A stretch of DNA of 46,296 bases from Streptomyces sp. NRRL S-87 (lineage in GTDB: Bacteria > Actinomycetota > Actinomycetes > Streptomycetales > Streptomycetaceae), in the NCBI RefSeq assembly GCF_000719335.1, contig NZ_JOGB01000051.1:1-46296 (forward strand), written 5' to 3'. Made by a program: the position numbers and the translations under genes. The first letter of the stretch is position 1; the number at the start of each line of letters is the position of its first letter. The notes beneath the pieces were generated by a model, which worked only from the letters and a program-made list of their open reading frames with translations, made no database searches and was not told where the DNA came from. Below are positions 1 to 9,067 of the stretch, piece after piece.

Positions 1-85
1 GGAGGGGGGTGGGGAGGGGGGTGGTTCCGGGGGTGGCGGCCGGGTGGCCGGTGGGGCGGCCGCCCGGATGGTCGGAGTCAGACAC
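1..85 (-). CDS. Partial CDS, probable next gene of the ABC importer operon (N-terminus only)
   Basis: Reading leftward, a GTG at 85-83 overlaps the stop of the preceding permease by 8 bp. It opens a frame with no stop to the window edge (28 codons: VSDSDHPGGRPTGHP, then a Pro/Thr-rich stretch). Translational overlap and the usual two-permease make-up of choline/glycine betaine importers suggest a second permease with a low-complexity N-terminal tail. No conserved domain lies inside the window, so this is an inference from context. The DNA is very G-rich on the plus strand. Confidence 0.4.
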   Translation of the reverse strand, partial: MSDSDHPGGRPTGHPAATPGTTPLPTPL

Positions 86-725
86 GTGTTCCTCTTGCGA
101 TGGTGAACCGGCCGAGCAGGACGTACCCGGCCTCGAACAGCAGGGAGAGCAGGGCGATGCCGAGGGTCCCGGCGAGCACCCGGTCGAGGGCGCCGGGGTC
201 CTCGGGCGCGGCGAGTCCGTGGAAGATCTCGCCGCCGAGTCCCGGCCCGGAGGCGTACGCGGCGATCGCCGCGATGCCCATCAGCAGCCGGGTGGCCACC
301 CGGATCCCGCCCAGGATCCGGGGCCAGGCCAGGGGGAGTTCGACCCGCAGCAACCGGGACGTGCGGGACATCCCGATGCCCCGGGCCGCCTCGACCAGCG
401 TCGGGTCCACCCCGCGCAGGCCCGCGATGGCGCTGCGGGCCACCGGCAGCAGCCCGTACAAGGTCAGCGCGATCAGGGCCGGGACGGGCCCCGCCCCGGT
501 GAGCGCGACCAGCAGGCCGATCAGGGCCAGGGCGGGGACGGTGAGCACGGTCGCGGCGGAGGCGCTCGCGAGGTCGCCCGCCCACCGGCTGCGGTGGGTG
601 GCGAGGGCGATCGCGACGCCCAGGGCGGTCGCGGCGGCCAGGCACTCCAGCACGGTGGTCGCGTGCTCCAGTGCGCCGATGAGGAGTCGGGGATGCTGCT
701 CGTTCAGGTAGGTCCACAGGCTCAC
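78..725 (-). CDS. ABC transporter permease, glycine betaine/choline (OpuC/ProW-like) family
   Basis: 215-residue inner-membrane protein with a GTG start (AGCCTGTGGACC follows). It has about five hydrophobic helices. The cytoplasmic EAA loop reads LVEAARGIGMSRTSRLLRVE then LPLAWPRILGG, the contact site for the ABC ATPase in BPD-type permeases. The opening pattern (xxLWTYLxEQHPxLLxxALEH) is typical of OpuCB/OpuCD-type subunits of quaternary amine importers, which supply osmoprotectants or choline. The ATPase and binding-protein genes are not in the window; they probably lie to the left in the same operon. The substrate is inferred from family resemblance only. Confidence 0.8.
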   Translation of the reverse strand: MSLWTYLNEQHPRLLIGALEHATTVLECLAAATALGVAIALATHRSRWAGDLASASAATVLTVPALALIGLLVALTGAGPVPALIALTLYGLLPVARSAIAGLRGVDPTLVEAARGIGMSRTSRLLRVELPLAWPRILGGIRVATRLLMGIAAIAAYASGPGLGGEIFHGLAAPEDPGALDRVLAGTLGIALLSLLFEAGYVLLGRFTIARGTRV

Positions 726-832
726 GCGGGCTCACCCGTCCCGCACCGTGCCGACCGTTCTCCGCACCGCGTTCTGCCGTACTGCACCGGCAACGCTCCG
801 CGCCGCACCAACAACACCGAAATCACCGCACG

Positions 833-1312
833 TCACTGCTCGTCGTGGTCCTCCGCGGCCTGCTCGACGAGCGGGATGATCCGCAGGGGTACGGGATTTT
901 CCATGACGATCGCCGTGGAGGCCCGCACAATGCCATCAAAGCCCACAACTCGGTCGATCACGCGCTGGAGATCGGCGTTCGAGCGGGCCACCAGGCGGCA
1001 CAGCATGTCCCCGTGGCCGGTGGTCGTGTGCAGCTCCAGCACCTCCGGCACGGTCGCCAAGTGGGCCCGTACGTCGGCCCCTTGGCCCTGTTTGATCTCC
1101 AGCGTGGCGAACGCCGTCACCGGGTACCCGAGGGCCGTCGGATCCACCTGCGGGCCGAATCCGCGAATGACTCCGTTCGACTGAAGCCGGTCGAGCCGGG
1201 CCTGCACCGTGCCGCGCGCGACCCCCAGCCGGCGCGAGGCCTCCAGGACGCCGATGCGCGGCTCCCGGGCGAGCAGGACGATGAGCCTGCCGTCCAGTCT
1301 GTCGATCCCCAC
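833..1312 (-). CDS. Lrp/AsnC family transcriptional regulator, divergent from hpd
   Basis: 159 residues from GTG at 1312, chosen because GGAGG sits 5-6 nt upstream; a TTG at 1324 is a poorer alternative. The N-terminal winged helix-turn-helix covers about residues 5-60 (IDRLDGRLIVLLAREPRIG, then EASRRLGVARGTVQARLDRL). The C-terminal RAM ligand/oligomerisation domain follows (about 70-145: VTAFATLEI..., TGHGDMLCRL). Lrp family proteins sense amino acids, and the gene is transcribed away from hpd across about 120 bp. By position it is a candidate regulator of tyrosine/phenylalanine breakdown; this is inference. Length and domain order are normal for the family. Confidence 0.85.
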   Translation of the reverse strand: MGIDRLDGRLIVLLAREPRIGVLEASRRLGVARGTVQARLDRLQSNGVIRGFGPQVDPTALGYPVTAFATLEIKQGQGADVRAHLATVPEVLELHTTTGHGDMLCRLVARSNADLQRVIDRVVGFDGIVRASTAIVMENPVPLRIIPLVEQAAEDHDEQ

Positions 1313-1335
1313 GGTGGCCTCCAAGGCTAGTCATC

Positions 1336-1376
1336 CTGTACAGGGCGCCCTTAGATGCTGGCATTCTGCTGTACAG
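1336..1376. promoter_or_regulatory. Paired CTGTACAG palindromes between the Lrp gene and hpd
   Basis: The 8-bp palindrome CTGTACAG occurs exactly twice, at 1336-1343 and 1369-1376, 33 bp apart centre to centre (about three helical turns on one DNA face). It lies between divergent start codons, which suits a multimeric Lrp-type repressor or activator. Binding by the adjacent regulator is inferred. Confidence 0.45.
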
Positions 1377-1381
1377 ATTGA

Positions 1382-2581
<1,200 letters not shown>

Positions 2582-2664
2582 CGGCGACGGGGCGCGTGGT
2601 TGGGGCTCGTGGTTGTGAGTCCTGGTTGCGGCTCGTAGCGGCGAGCTTCAACGCTCGTAGTCTT

Positions 2665-2707
2665 CCGACCCGGGTCGGGCCACTTCCCTGGGCCCGCCCC
2701 GGGTCGG
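2665..2707 (+). terminator. GC-rich hairpin downstream of hpd
   Basis: Arms CCGACCCGGGTCGGGCC and GGGCCCGCCCCGGGTCGG are complementary with one bulge. No T-run follows. It is a plausible Streptomyces-type terminator about 85 bp after hpd. It could also belong to the repeat cluster that follows. Confidence 0.45.
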
Positions 2708-2741
2708 ATCCGTGTGCGCCCTTCGAGGGGGCTGGCTCCGT

Positions 2742-2929
2742 GGGGCCGTCCCGTGGTGTGCGGGTCCCCTCGCCTCTTGACCCGTCATGGCCTGCAGGCC
2801 CTACGGCAGGCCCACCCCTGGGGCTTTGGGGGCTCCGCCCCTGGCCTTCGGCCACCCCAGGCCCGGGCCTGCCTCCGGACCAGCCTGCCATGACGCCTCA
2901 AGAGGCTCCCCCACACACCACGGGCCGGC
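2742..2929. repeat. About 190-bp imperfect inverted repeat (long hairpin element)
   Basis: The left half (2742-2813) reads GGGGCCGTCCCGTGGTGTG, then GCCTCTTGACCCGTCATGG, then GGCAGGCCC. The right half (2863-2929) is its imperfect reverse complement: GGGCCTGCC, CCATGACGCCTCAAGAGGC, CACACCACGGGCCGGCCCC. The centre again contains self-complementary GGGGCTCCGCCCC. No frame here looks coding. It could be a MITE-like mobile element, a REP-like element or an extended terminator. No target-site duplication was identified. Confidence 0.6.
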
Positions 2930-2967
2930 CCGGCGGGGTCGGAGTCCGGGCCGGGGCGGGCGGCAAT

Positions 2968-3052
2968 TCCAGCCTGCCCGGCGTTGAGGGCGACGGGTCC
3001 GGCGTGGGGCGGCGCTATCCAGCCTGCCCGGCGTTTGAGGGCAACGGGGTCC
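2968..3052. repeat. Two direct copies of a TCCAGCCTGCCCGGCGTTTGAGG-type intergenic repeat
   Basis: Copies start at 2968 and 3018, 50 bp apart. They share TCCAGCCTGCCCGGCGT, then (T)TGAGGGC. The motif resembles a dispersed intergenic repeat I associate with Streptomyces genomes. Together with the inverted repeat to the left it accounts for most of the gene-free interval 2582-3223. I saw nothing coding there. Confidence 0.55.
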
Positions 3053-3223
3053 GGGGCGGAGCCTCGGGAAACGGTGAAAGGGCGGGGTGGGGGAGAGCCC
3101 CGCAGGGCAACGGCCCGCAGCCGAGCGGCGGCGGACCGGCAGACCCGGGGCCGGGCACGTGAGGGGGGTGCCCGGCCCCGACCCCCTGGCGCGGCCGCCC
3201 CACCCCGCGCCGTCGCCGAGCGG

Positions 3224-4954
3224 CTAGTCCGCCGACCCGGTGCGCGTACCGGTCGACGTACGCCCCGAGGTCGGCGAGGACGACGCGCCCCCGCGCCGGG
3301 ACGAGGCGGCCGCACCGTCCGACGAGGACTCCGACCCCGTCCCGCGCGTCCCCGACGTGCCCGCCCGGCGGGAGCCGGACCCGGACCCCGACGAGCCCGA
3401 CCCGTCGGAGGAGTCGGACGCGTCCCCTGCCCCCGAGCCCGACGCCCGGTCCCCCGGCGCCGCCGACGGCGTCGGCATCACCGGCGGCTCCCAGGGCGTG
3501 GGGGGCTGCATGTGCTCCGGCCCCCCACCCACCGGCTGCCCGATCACGTCCAGCGCCGACCGCGCCCGCGGCGCCCGCACCGGCGAGAACGACGGGTTCG
3601 TCCGCAGCGCCTCCTGCAGGTACCGGCGGGCCGACGCCTCGTCCCCCACCGCCCGCTCGATCTCCGCCCGGTGGTACGAGAACTCCGCGCTCCGCAGCCC
3701 CAGGTCCGTCGCCTTCTTCGCGTACTCCAGTGCCGAGGCCTCGTCCCCCGACCGGTGCAGCGCCCACCCCAGCGCGTCCGCCACCTGCACGTTCTTGACC
3801 TTCGCCCACTGCGCCCGCAGCACCCGCACGGCCACCGCCGGATCGCCGTGGTCCGCCTCGAACAGGCCCAGCGTCACGGACTCGTCCACCCCGTGCTCCG
3901 ACTCGCGGGCCACCAGCGCCCGCAGCAGCGCGTACGGCTCCTTCGCCTCCTCCGCCCGGTCCAGCGACTCCAGCAGCTCGCCCAGCTCCAGCGCGTACCG
4001 CGGATCCGGCACCTTCTCCAGCGCCGCCCGGTACCCCGCCACCGCCTCGTCCGAGCGCCCCAGTGCGGCCAGCGCCCGGGCCCTGCCGGCCAGCGCCCGG
4101 CCCTGCGCGGGATCGGTGTGCAGCGCCGCCTCGTACGACTTCAGCGCCTCGTCCACCTCGCCCCGCTCCCACTGCAGGTCGCCCGCCCGCGCCAGGCAGA
4201 ACGCCTTCTCCGCCGGGGACTTCGCCGCCCCCGTGGCCCGCGCCATCGCCGCCGCCGCGTCCTCCCGGTAGCCCCGGTCCCAGTAGACCTGCGCGGCCCG
4301 CAGGTACGCCGGCAGCCCCGGCCGCAGCTCGACCAGCTTCTCCATCGCCTGCTCGGCCAGCTTGTACTCGCCCGTCCCCGAGTACGCGTCCACCAGCACC
4401 GGGTACGCAGTCCAGCGCCCGGCCCCCTTCGCCCGCGCCTGCTCGCCCCACTTCTTCGCGGCCACGTAGTCGTGCCGGGCGTTCGCCAGCATCCCCATCG
4501 CCACCACGGCCTCCAGGTTCCCCTTCGCGGCCGGCCGGACCTCCAGCGAGCGCCGCAGCGCCTGCTCGGCCTTCGGGTACTCGCCGGTGTCGCCGGTCCG
4601 CCGCGCGTTCTCCACGTACGCCGACGCCAGCACCGTCCAGGCCGCGTCGTCCCGCGGGTGGGTGCGCAGCCACGCCTCGCGGTCCGCGATCAGCGTCCCC
4701 AGGTCCGCGGCCGCCGCCGGGGAGCCCATCGCCACCGAGGCCATGGCCCGCTGCTCGGGGGCCGCCGCCGGCCGCGGCGGCTCGGCGGGCGGCCGGGCCG
4801 GCCGCAGGACGAGCGCACCCGCGATCAGGAAGAGCGCCACGGCCGTGGTCAGTGCGGTCCGCCGGCCGCTGAACGTCACGGGCGGATGCGGGGACTCCTC
4901 GTCCGTGCGGAGGGCTGCGCGGTCCGGCCGGGCCTGCTGGGGTTCCTGTTGCAT
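3224..4954 (-). CDS. Membrane-anchored TPR-repeat protein with Ser/Gly-rich tail
   Basis: 576 residues from ATG at 4954 (MQQEPQQARPDR); a TTG at 4972 would add six. One transmembrane helix lies at about residues 33-50 (LTTAVALFLIAGALVL). A long TPR solenoid follows at about 90-470, for example AWTVLASAYVENARRTGDTG, GEYPKAEQALRRSLEV, GEVDEALKSYEAAL and SDEAVAGYRAAL. The last 80 residues are Pro-rich, then almost pure Ser/Gly/Thr/Arg (SDSSDGSGSSGSGSGS), probably disordered and extracytoplasmic. TPRs scaffold protein complexes, but no partner is apparent. The gene is convergent with nothing and divergent from the FAD oxidase. Function unknown. Confidence 0.75.
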   Translation of the reverse strand: MQQEPQQARPDRAALRTDEESPHPPVTFSGRRTALTTAVALFLIAGALVLRPARPPAEPPRPAAAPEQRAMASVAMGSPAAAADLGTLIADREAWLRTHPRDDAAWTVLASAYVENARRTGDTGEYPKAEQALRRSLEVRPAAKGNLEAVVAMGMLANARHDYVAAKKWGEQARAKGAGRWTAYPVLVDAYSGTGEYKLAEQAMEKLVELRPGLPAYLRAAQVYWDRGYREDAAAAMARATGAAKSPAEKAFCLARAGDLQWERGEVDEALKSYEAALHTDPAQGRALAGRARALAALGRSDEAVAGYRAALEKVPDPRYALELGELLESLDRAEEAKEPYALLRALVARESEHGVDESVTLGLFEADHGDPAVAVRVLRAQWAKVKNVQVADALGWALHRSGDEASALEYAKKATDLGLRSAEFSYHRAEIERAVGDEASARRYLQEALRTNPSFSPVRAPRARSALDVIGQPVGGGPEHMQPPTPWEPPVMPTPSAAPGDRASGSGAGDASDSSDGSGSSGSGSGSRRAGTSGTRGTGSESSSDGAAASSRRGGASSSPTSGRTSTGTRTGSAD

Positions 4955-5051
4955 GGCCTCACTGTGCGTCAATATGAAGAGCTTTCCGGGACTGTCCGAA
5001 CCAGTTCGCCGCCGGGTTCACACGCATGGCGGCGAGTGCCAGGCTGAGCCC

Positions 5052-6497
5052 ATGGACGATCACACGGGTGACCCCCACGCGGACCTCCCCGGCCGGACGG
5101 CCCACCCCGACGCCGCTCCCCGCCCCGCCCAAGCGGACCTGCTGCGCCTCCTCCTCGACGGCCTCCCCGACGGGGCCGTTCTCACCGACCCCGACGTCAC
5201 CGCCGCCTACGCCGGCGACATGGCGAGCTTCTGCCCCGCCGGACGGCCCGCCGCCGTCGTCCTGCCGCGCACGGTCGAACAGGTCCAGCACGTCATGCGC
5301 ACCGCCACCGCCCTGCGCGTGCCCGTGGTCCCCCAGGGCGCCCGCACCGGGCTGTCCGGGGCCGCCAACGCCACCGACGGCTGCATCGTGCTCTCCCTCG
5401 TCAAGATGGACCGCATCCTGGAGATCAGCGCCGTCGACCGCATCGCCGTCGTCGAACCCGGCGTCGTCAACGCCGCGCTCTCCCGCGCCGTCGCCGCCCA
5501 GGGCCTGTACTACCCGCCCGACCCCTCCAGCTGGGAGCAGTGCACCATCGGCGGCAACATCGGCACCGCCTCCGGCGGACTGTGCTGCGTCAAGTACGGG
5601 GTCACCGCCGAGTACGTCCTCGGGCTCGACGTCGTCCTCGCCGACGGACGGCTGCTGCGCACCGGCCGCCGCACCGCCAAGGGCGTCGCCGGGTACGACC
5701 TCACCCGGCTCTTCGTCGGCTCCGAGGGCACCCTGGGCATCGTCGTCGGAGCCGTCCTCGCGCTGCGGCCCGCGCCGCCCCGGCAGCTCGTGCTGGCCGC
5801 CGAGTTCCCCTCCGCGGCCGCCGCCTGCGCCGCCGTGTGCGAGGTCGTGGAACGCGGTCACACCCCCTCACTGCTGGAGCTGATGGACCGTACGACCGTC
5901 CGGGCCGTCAACCGGGTCGGCCCGATGGGCCTGCCCGAGTCCACCGAGGCCCTGCTGCTCGCCGCCTTCGACACCCCCGACCCGGCCGCCGACCTCGCCG
6001 CCGTGGGGGAGCTGTGCGTCAAGGCGGGCGCCACCCAGGTGGTGCCGGCGGCCGACGAGGCCGAGTCCGAACTGCTCCTCCAGGCCCGCCGGCTCGCCCT
6101 GACCGCGCTGGAGACCCTGCGGCCGGCCACGATGATCGACGACGTGCGCGTCCCGCGGTCGAGGCTGGCCGAGATGCTCGACGGCACGGCCGCGATCGGC
6201 CGGACCTACGACCTGACGATCGGCGTGTGCGCGCACGCGGGCGACGGCAACACCCACCCCGTGGTCTGCTTCGACCCGGCCGACGCCGACGAGGCCCGGC
6301 GGGCCCGGGAGTCCTTCGACGAGATCATGGCGCTCGGACTGCGGCTGGGGGGGACGATCACGGGCGAGCACGGGGTCGGCGTACTGAAGAAGGAGTGGCT
6401 GGCGCGCGAGCTGGGGCCGGTGGGGATCGAGGTGCAGCGGTCCGTAAAACAGGCCTTCGACCCGCTGGGTCTGCTCAACCCGGGCAAGGTCTTCTGA
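5052..6497 (+). CDS. FAD-binding oxidoreductase, glycolate oxidase GlcD / D-lactate dehydrogenase family
   Basis: 481 residues from ATG at 5052 (MDDHTGDPH). The frame stays open for another 465 nt upstream, but that part overlaps the divergent TPR gene and has no family similarity. The PCMH-type FAD domain (about 50-230) shows VVPQGARTGLSGAA, SSWEQCTIGGNIGTASGG and YDLTRLFVGSEGTLGIV. The C-terminal FAD-oxidase cap carries HAGDGNTHP and GEHGVGVLKKEWL, the hallmark motifs for 2-hydroxyacid oxidation. The protein probably oxidises glycolate, D-lactate or a similar D-2-hydroxyacid; the exact substrate cannot be read. It is convergent with ssgG, 23 bp apart. Confidence 0.9.
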   Translation: MDDHTGDPHADLPGRTAHPDAAPRPAQADLLRLLLDGLPDGAVLTDPDVTAAYAGDMASFCPAGRPAAVVLPRTVEQVQHVMRTATALRVPVVPQGARTGLSGAANATDGCIVLSLVKMDRILEISAVDRIAVVEPGVVNAALSRAVAAQGLYYPPDPSSWEQCTIGGNIGTASGGLCCVKYGVTAEYVLGLDVVLADGRLLRTGRRTAKGVAGYDLTRLFVGSEGTLGIVVGAVLALRPAPPRQLVLAAEFPSAAAACAAVCEVVERGHTPSLLELMDRTTVRAVNRVGPMGLPESTEALLLAAFDTPDPAADLAAVGELCVKAGATQVVPAADEAESELLLQARRLALTALETLRPATMIDDVRVPRSRLAEMLDGTAAIGRTYDLTIGVCAHAGDGNTHPVVCFDPADADEARRARESFDEIMALGLRLGGTITGEHGVGVLKKEWLARELGPVGIEVQRSVKQAFDPLGLLNPGKVF

Positions 6498-6520
6498 CAC
6501 CCCCGGCCGCGCCTCCCCGC

Positions 6521-7000
6521 TCACGCGTCGTCCTCCGCCGTCTCGTCCGAGGGCCAGGGGTCCCGCAGCCAGAGGTCGTCGGCCGGGGTCGGCGCCAGCA
6601 GCTCCGCCAGCGCCGAGTCCAGCCCCAGCCGGTCGGTCTCGGTGCCGGGCGGGACCGCGTGCAGCGTGCGCTCCAGCCACGCCGACACCGAGGACGCGGG
6701 GGCCTCCAGCAGGGCGTCGCCGTCGGGAGAGCTCAGCGCCATGCAGATCACGGCGCGCGCGTCCACCTTGGTGGGCCACACCCGGACGTCCCCGTGCCCG
6801 CACGGCCGGAACACCCCCTCCACCATCAGCTCGCGCGCGAACGTCCAGTTGACCGGTGAGTTCGAGCCGATGTGGAACGTGACGTGGACGGCGTACGGGT
6901 CGTCCGCGCGGTACTCCAGGCGGGCCGGGACGGGGATGCTGCGCTCCGGGGACAGGACCAGCTTCAGCTCGAGTTCGCGCTCGACGACGGTGTGCTGCAT
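6521..7000 (-). CDS. ssgG: SsgA-like sporulation/cell division protein, probably SsgG
   Basis: 159 residues from ATG at 7000, with AGAGGA 7 nt upstream. SsgA-like proteins are found in morphologically complex actinomycetes and guide septum placement and peptidoglycan work in sporulation. The SALP core is clear: IPVPARLEYRADDPYAVHVT, FARELMVEGVFRPCGHGDV, ALSSPDGDALLEAP and WLERTLHAVPPGTE. An acidic C-terminal extension ends DPWPSDETAEDDA. Assignment to SsgG rests on position: in S. coelicolor, from memory, ssgG (SCO2924) lies three genes from hpd (SCO2927), as here. SsgG is reported to fix septum localisation in aerial hyphae. Confidence 0.82.
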   Translation of the reverse strand: MQHTVVERELELKLVLSPERSIPVPARLEYRADDPYAVHVTFHIGSNSPVNWTFARELMVEGVFRPCGHGDVRVWPTKVDARAVICMALSSPDGDALLEAPASSVSAWLERTLHAVPPGTETDRLGLDSALAELLAPTPADDLWLRDPWPSDETAEDDA

Positions 7001-7325
7001 GGGACGTTCCTCTCGTGTGTGCCGCGGTCCGCGGAGGCGGCCCCGCGCCCGGTAGAGAGCGCGCGTGTGCCCGGGTATGACGCGACTACGGCGAGGAGAT
7101 TCGAGGATGGCTGAAATCTGTCCCGTGACCTGAAGTCGACGCAAGGGGTCGGCATCGCTCGAACGCGGTCTTTCTGCGACGACGGCTCCTGGAGCGGCCG
7201 CCTTCTTGGCTAAGGTCCTCTTCCACGGGTTCACGGGTTCCACGAGTTCCACAGGAGCCACGGGTTCCACGGGCGGCGCGGGCACGGCGCGCCGCCCCCA
7301 TGCGCGGACGATCGGAGTTGGGGAC
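7001..7325. other. Gene-free divergent promoter region with a 9-bp imperfect tandem repeat
   Basis: 325 bp between divergent ssgG and the DUF2510/RDD gene, expected to hold both promoters. The clearest structure is six copies of a TTCCACGGG-like 9-mer at 7221-7273 (TTCCACGGG, TTCACGGG, TTCCACGAG, TTCCACAGG, AGCCACGGG, TTCCACGGG). The frame through it is open, but it lies upstream of the preferred start. I see no convincing gene. Confidence 0.5.
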
Positions 7326-8957
7326 ATGGCGGCCTCCCCTGGTGACGGCGAGCACGCGGCCCTCGAGGGCTACTACCCGGACCCCTCGATCCCGGGGTAC
7401 GTGCGGTACTGGAACGGCGCCGCATGGGTGCCCGGCACGAGCCGGCCGGCCGCGCCGGGGGTGGAGAGCGAGGCGGTGGCCCGCGCCCGGTCCGGCGCCG
7501 CCGCCCCGGCGGGCCGGGGTGCACCGGCGGCCGGCCGTACGGGCGTCCCGGCGGGCGTGCCGGACCCGCGCCGGGAGCCGCCCGCGGCCCGCGCCGACGA
7601 GACGGGCCCGGTCTTCTTCGACGAACTGGACGAGCTCGACGACTCGTACGTGCTGCACGCCCCGGTCACCCGGGCACCGGAACCGGAAGCAGAAGCGGAA
7701 CCCGTTGCGGAGTCGGCGCCGGCGGCGCCGGCCGGGTCCGCACCGGCCCCCTCGCCGGCATCCGCGCCCGCCTCGGCACCCGCCGAAGCGGCCGCGTCCG
7801 ACGCCGAACCGGAGCCGCGACCGGATGCCCGGCCGGAGGCGGTGGCCGGCACGGCCGAGCCGGCGGACGCCCGCCCGGAGTGGAAGGCCGACGCCGCCCA
7901 GCAGTCGGGCTTCGGCGGCGACCGGGACCGCAAGGTCTCCTGGGGTCAGGCCGGCACCGCCGCGGAGGGCCGAACCGGAACCGGTACAGGAACCGGTACC
8001 GGTACCGGAACCGGAACCGGAACCGAGGGGACGTCCGCCGCCACCGCCCTGGCCAAGGACCCGCGGGTGCCGGGGCAGGGGTCGGGCCCGGTCGAGGGGA
8101 TCCTGTCCGTCAAGTCGCCCACCGCGGCCGCGGCCGCGCGTACGCCCACCCGCACCGACGCCCACGCGTCGGCCGCCGCCCCGGCCGGGCCGACCGCCCC
8201 CGCGACCGACGGGCCGGCGGAAGGCGACGCCTCCGGCCGGGACGCCGACGCGGCCCGGACCGGGACGCCCGCCCCGCTGCCCGGCCAGAGCCGGAACGGG
8301 TCCGACGCCCTCGGCACGTCCGACCGGACCGACCGGCCCGCCCAGGACCGGGCCGACGGTCGCGGACGCCACCAGGCCGGCCGGGTCCCGGCCGCCGGCG
8401 ACGCGCTCCCGCAGCAGCCCACCGCCCCCCGGCAGCCGCCCTCCGACGACCTGTTCCACCGCATGGCCGCGGACGCGCACCGGCCCGCCGGGTTCGTCCG
8501 GCGCCTCCTCGCGCGCCTGCTCGACTCCCTCGTCATGGCCACCGTCACGGCGGCCGTCGCCGTCCCCTTCACCGGCCGGGCGGCCGACCACATCCAGGAC
8601 AAGATCGACGAGGCGAAGCTCAGCGGCGAGACCGTGACCGTCTGGCTGCTCGACGGCACCACGGGCGGCTACCTCGCCGTCGTCCTCGGCGCCTTCCTCG
8701 TCTTCGGCGTCCTGTACGAGGCCCTGCCCGTCGCCCTCTGGGGCCGGACCCTCGGCAAGACGCTGTTCGGCGTGCGCGTGCTCGGCGTGGAGTCCCGCCG
8801 CAAGCCGTCCTTCGGGGCTGCGCTGGGCCGTTGGCTGGTGTACGGGGGACTGGGCCTGCTCGGCATCGGGGCCCTGGGCACCCTGTGGGCCCTCCTGGAC
8901 CGGCCGTGGCGGCAGGGCTGGCACGACAAGGCGGCGGGCACCTTCGTCGCCCGCTGA
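7326..8957 (+). CDS. DUF2510 / RDD-domain membrane protein with long disordered linker
   Basis: 543 residues from ATG at 7326 (GGAG nearby). The N-terminal DUF2510 motif (about 17-42) has YYPDPSIPGYVRYWNGAAW. About 330 residues of Ala/Pro/Gly/Glu low complexity follow, including a (GT)n tract. The C-terminal RDD domain (about 385-543) has RPAGFVRRLLARLLDSLVMA, two or more membrane segments (LAVVLGAFLVFGVLYEALPV), GRTLGKTLFGVRV and WHDKAAGTFV. RDD proteins are poorly understood membrane proteins; some act as ion antiporters. A second RDD gene follows 110 bp downstream. Function unknown. Confidence 0.85.
   Translation: MAASPGDGEHAALEGYYPDPSIPGYVRYWNGAAWVPGTSRPAAPGVESEAVARARSGAAAPAGRGAPAAGRTGVPAGVPDPRREPPAARADETGPVFFDELDELDDSYVLHAPVTRAPEPEAEAEPVAESAPAAPAGSAPAPSPASAPASAPAEAAASDAEPEPRPDARPEAVAGTAEPADARPEWKADAAQQSGFGGDRDRKVSWGQAGTAAEGRTGTGTGTGTGTGTGTGTEGTSAATALAKDPRVPGQGSGPVEGILSVKSPTAAAAARTPTRTDAHASAAAPAGPTAPATDGPAEGDASGRDADAARTGTPAPLPGQSRNGSDALGTSDRTDRPAQDRADGRGRHQAGRVPAAGDALPQQPTAPRQPPSDDLFHRMAADAHRPAGFVRRLLARLLDSLVMATVTAAVAVPFTGRAADHIQDKIDEAKLSGETVTVWLLDGTTGGYLAVVLGAFLVFGVLYEALPVALWGRTLGKTLFGVRVLGVESRRKPSFGAALGRWLVYGGLGLLGIGALGTLWALLDRPWRQGWHDKAAGTFVAR
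7973..8025 (+). repeat. Hexanucleotide GG(A/T)ACC microsatellite inside the RDD gene
   Basis: About nine consecutive GGAACC/GGTACC-type units encode alternating Gly-Thr (GTGTGTGTGTG). In-frame 6-bp units would change linker length without breaking the gene. Confidence 0.85.
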
Positions 8958-8997
8958 CGGGGCGGCCCGACGCCCCTCACCCACGCCGGGCGCGTTT

Positions 8998-9029
8998 GAC
9001 GGCGGCCGTTCCCCCGGACGGCCGCCGTC
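8998..9029 (+). terminator. Perfect hairpin terminator after the DUF2510/RDD gene
   Basis: GACGGCGGCCGT and ACGGCCGCCGTC pair over 12 bp around an 8-nt loop. It is 40 bp after the stop codon at 8957. No strong T-tract. Confidence 0.7.
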
Positions 9030-9067
9030 CCGTTGCGGGGGCCCCGGGCCCGGGTTGTGCTCGGGCC

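Noticed and set aside
4587..5051. N-terminal extension of the FAD-linked oxidase
   Set aside because: Open but overlapping the divergent TPR gene, with no family similarity; ATG at 5052 matches where homology should begin.
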